In this document: positions 62,214 to 64,000 of the stretch, in pieces
How positions within the stretch are numbered: position 1 is the first letter of the stretch
How the letters are laid out: every line of letters starts with the position of its first letter
Source: Cryptomeria japonica
Lineage: Eukaryota > Streptophyta > Pinopsida > Cupressales > Cupressaceae
Reading direction: 5' to 3'
Length of the DNA stretch: 64,000 nt
Assembly: GCF_030272615.1 (NCBI RefSeq)
Contig: NC_081406.1
Span: forward strand, 260,699,386-260,763,385
Notes under the pieces: model-generated
What the model was told of the DNA's origin: nothing
Database searches by the model: none
The model's input: only the letters and a program-made list of their open reading frames with translations
Position numbers and translations under genes: made by a program

Positions 62214-64000
62214 ATAATATCCCTTAAACTTCTATTTAAGAAACACATTTAATATTCTAAAGAATTTCTCCATAATAAGAGCATGACACTTAGAAATCCA
62301 TGTGATGCAATAGCATCCTAGAGGTTTTTGAGTTTGAAATGTGAGTTTTTTTCTTGGGTATTCTTAAACACCTATTGTAACACTTGATTTGAAAAGTAAC
62401 ACTCTACATTCTTATACCCTACCAAAAAAAACTCCTAGAATCTATTTAAAACATAATCTTTTAAAATCTCAATCTTTCTTAGCTCTCCCTATTGGATCTC
62501 TTGGGAAAATTTCTATTGAAGCTTAGATAGGATTATTAATCTTATACATCTTTCAAATCCTCCAAGAACTCATTGTTTTGGGTAATAATAATATTTTTAT
62601 TTTTATTTGAATAATATTACTTTAAATTGGATATTATTTTTCTATTGTATTGGGAAAAAAAGAGATTGGTGTAAATTACTACCCACTTGAGTATTTGAAT
62701 TCACAATGGTAGTCTTCCCCATGGACTAGGGTTGATACCACTTGTTTCATTTTTTTTTTGTTTTTTTCTCTTAGTTCTTCAATACAAGTAGGATAAGAGA
62801 ACACACAAATTCATTACTTTTTCTATTGATTGTTTGTGGAGGTCAAAAGACCAATATGAAGGTTTGACTGATGCAAGCTCATAAATAGCCCAAATAATTT
62901 TTTCTTTTCTTATACCTATATGTTTACTAAAATCGCTTAACCACATAGAGGCTTGAAAGTGTTTTTGTGATTCATTTTTTATTTTATTTATTTGATTAAA
63001 TGTAATGTAATTCAATTATTTTTTGTACCTTTATATAATCTTCATTTCCTATTGGTTTGTGGCATGTATTTGTATTTGATTAAATGGGTTGGATGATTTA
63101 TAAAACTAAGAATTTATATATTTTAAGTGTTATAGTACTTGAAATGCATGGACAATACATAGAATAGACATTTGTGCAAGTGATGGCATCCTAGATGATA
63201 AGTTACAATATTTTATGCTAGGTCACATTTTGTATCTCTTTTTTAATTTTGTAATAAGAAAATTATCAATTATTATTTAATTTATATAAACAATACTTTA
63301 TTATTCTTTTCCAACTCTGGTTAAGCAAATCTTTCTCATTTCTAAAATTAAATAATATTAATGAGATTATCATTACTATTATGTTCTTTCCTTATTGTGT
63401 GGTGGAAAAATGTTATCAATTAAATTTTCACAATCTTAGAATAATTAAGAAATTGTGTAGATAAAAAATATTATCTTTTAGCTGAACCAAATTTATATTA
63501 TTACATTTTCGCGAACCCCCCTTGTCACACCTCTCATCTTAATTGTTTGGTGAATGTAAGTTGTCCAATTATGTCAGATCTCTTTCTCAATAATTTTAGT
63601 GTGTTTGATAATGTGTTTTCAAAAAATATTTCAACATGTTAGATGATGTTCTTGACAATTTTTAACTTGTTCCTTTTGTTCCAAATTTTAGTTCTTTTGC
63701 TTCTACTCCACTTTCTCCTTATGATTCTCTTTCTCAAAATATAATTAATACAATCTTTATTTTTTTGCTCTACTCAAGATCTAGTGAAACTAAAAATCAT
63801 TGTTCATATTGATGAAGAATATTTTAAAGTTTTGAAACCTATAATAAACATTTGAGGTGTTCCTAATATGTCTCAACCTTCGGTTCATTATCTCAAAATT
63901 GATCAATCTATCATTTCTAATGTGCCTATGGTTTTTAATTCGTATATGATATCCCACACATATAATACTTAAAGAAATAAGAAAACTACTTTGATTCTTA
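62214..64000. other. AT-rich right end; no gene seen
   Basis: About 1.8 kb with poly-T runs (62750-62765) and no open frame with a recognisable domain. Confidence 0.4.

Overview
The window looks like nuclear DNA of a seed plant, most likely a conifer (inference). The evidence is an AT-rich background full of nested, decaying LTR retrotransposons, and a TIR/LRR resistance-gene remnant with GT-AG introns whose LRR and C-terminal exons resemble gymnosperm TNL genes. I see no tRNA, rRNA, CRISPR or bacterial-type gene organisation. Almost every coding stretch is a pseudogene or transposon relic.

Layout. 1-357 is the 3' end of an LTR. 2003-4647 is a TNL-type gene: a frameshifted TIR exon, no NB-ARC, then three LRR/C-terminal exons that stay open (about 618 codons). 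4681-5485 and 13535-14395 are inverted copies of a PPR-gene promoter plus 5' coding fragment, around about 8 kb of AT-rich DNA with no recognisable gene. 16512-29576 is element A, a non-coding LTR element (LARD-like), split by element B (19083-27006, minus strand). 29701-35857 is copia element F (minus), with a 1.63-kb solo LTR (H, 33478-35105) inside its integrase. 36360-46639 is a hAT-family (ZNF862-like) transposase gene, split inside a codon by element C (37170-44819, plus). 47658-51746 is a decayed reading frame of about 1,360 codons (D, minus) with a G-patch and coiled coil, preceded by a six-unit 266-bp tandem array (52262-53735). 54820-55392 is a decayed unidentified gene. 56413-58806 is copia E (gag plus 5' LTR), sitting in copia G (58807-62213). 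The right end is AT-rich and featureless.

The most interesting system is the B/C family, which has LTRs, PBS and PPT. ORF1 carries a coiled coil and five CCHC-type knuckles. ORF2 is a long protein of unknown function. No protease, integrase, reverse transcriptase or RNase H is visible. The two copies are clearly diverged in protein sequence yet collinear, so both ORFs appear to have been maintained. Their LTR ends carry the same CCCCTCCCCTCTC-like block and the same initiator-tRNA-type primer site as the copia elements here, which suggests mobilisation in trans by copia machinery. ORF2's N-terminal region also appears related to the N-terminal region of D, so this protein may exist in more than one element type.
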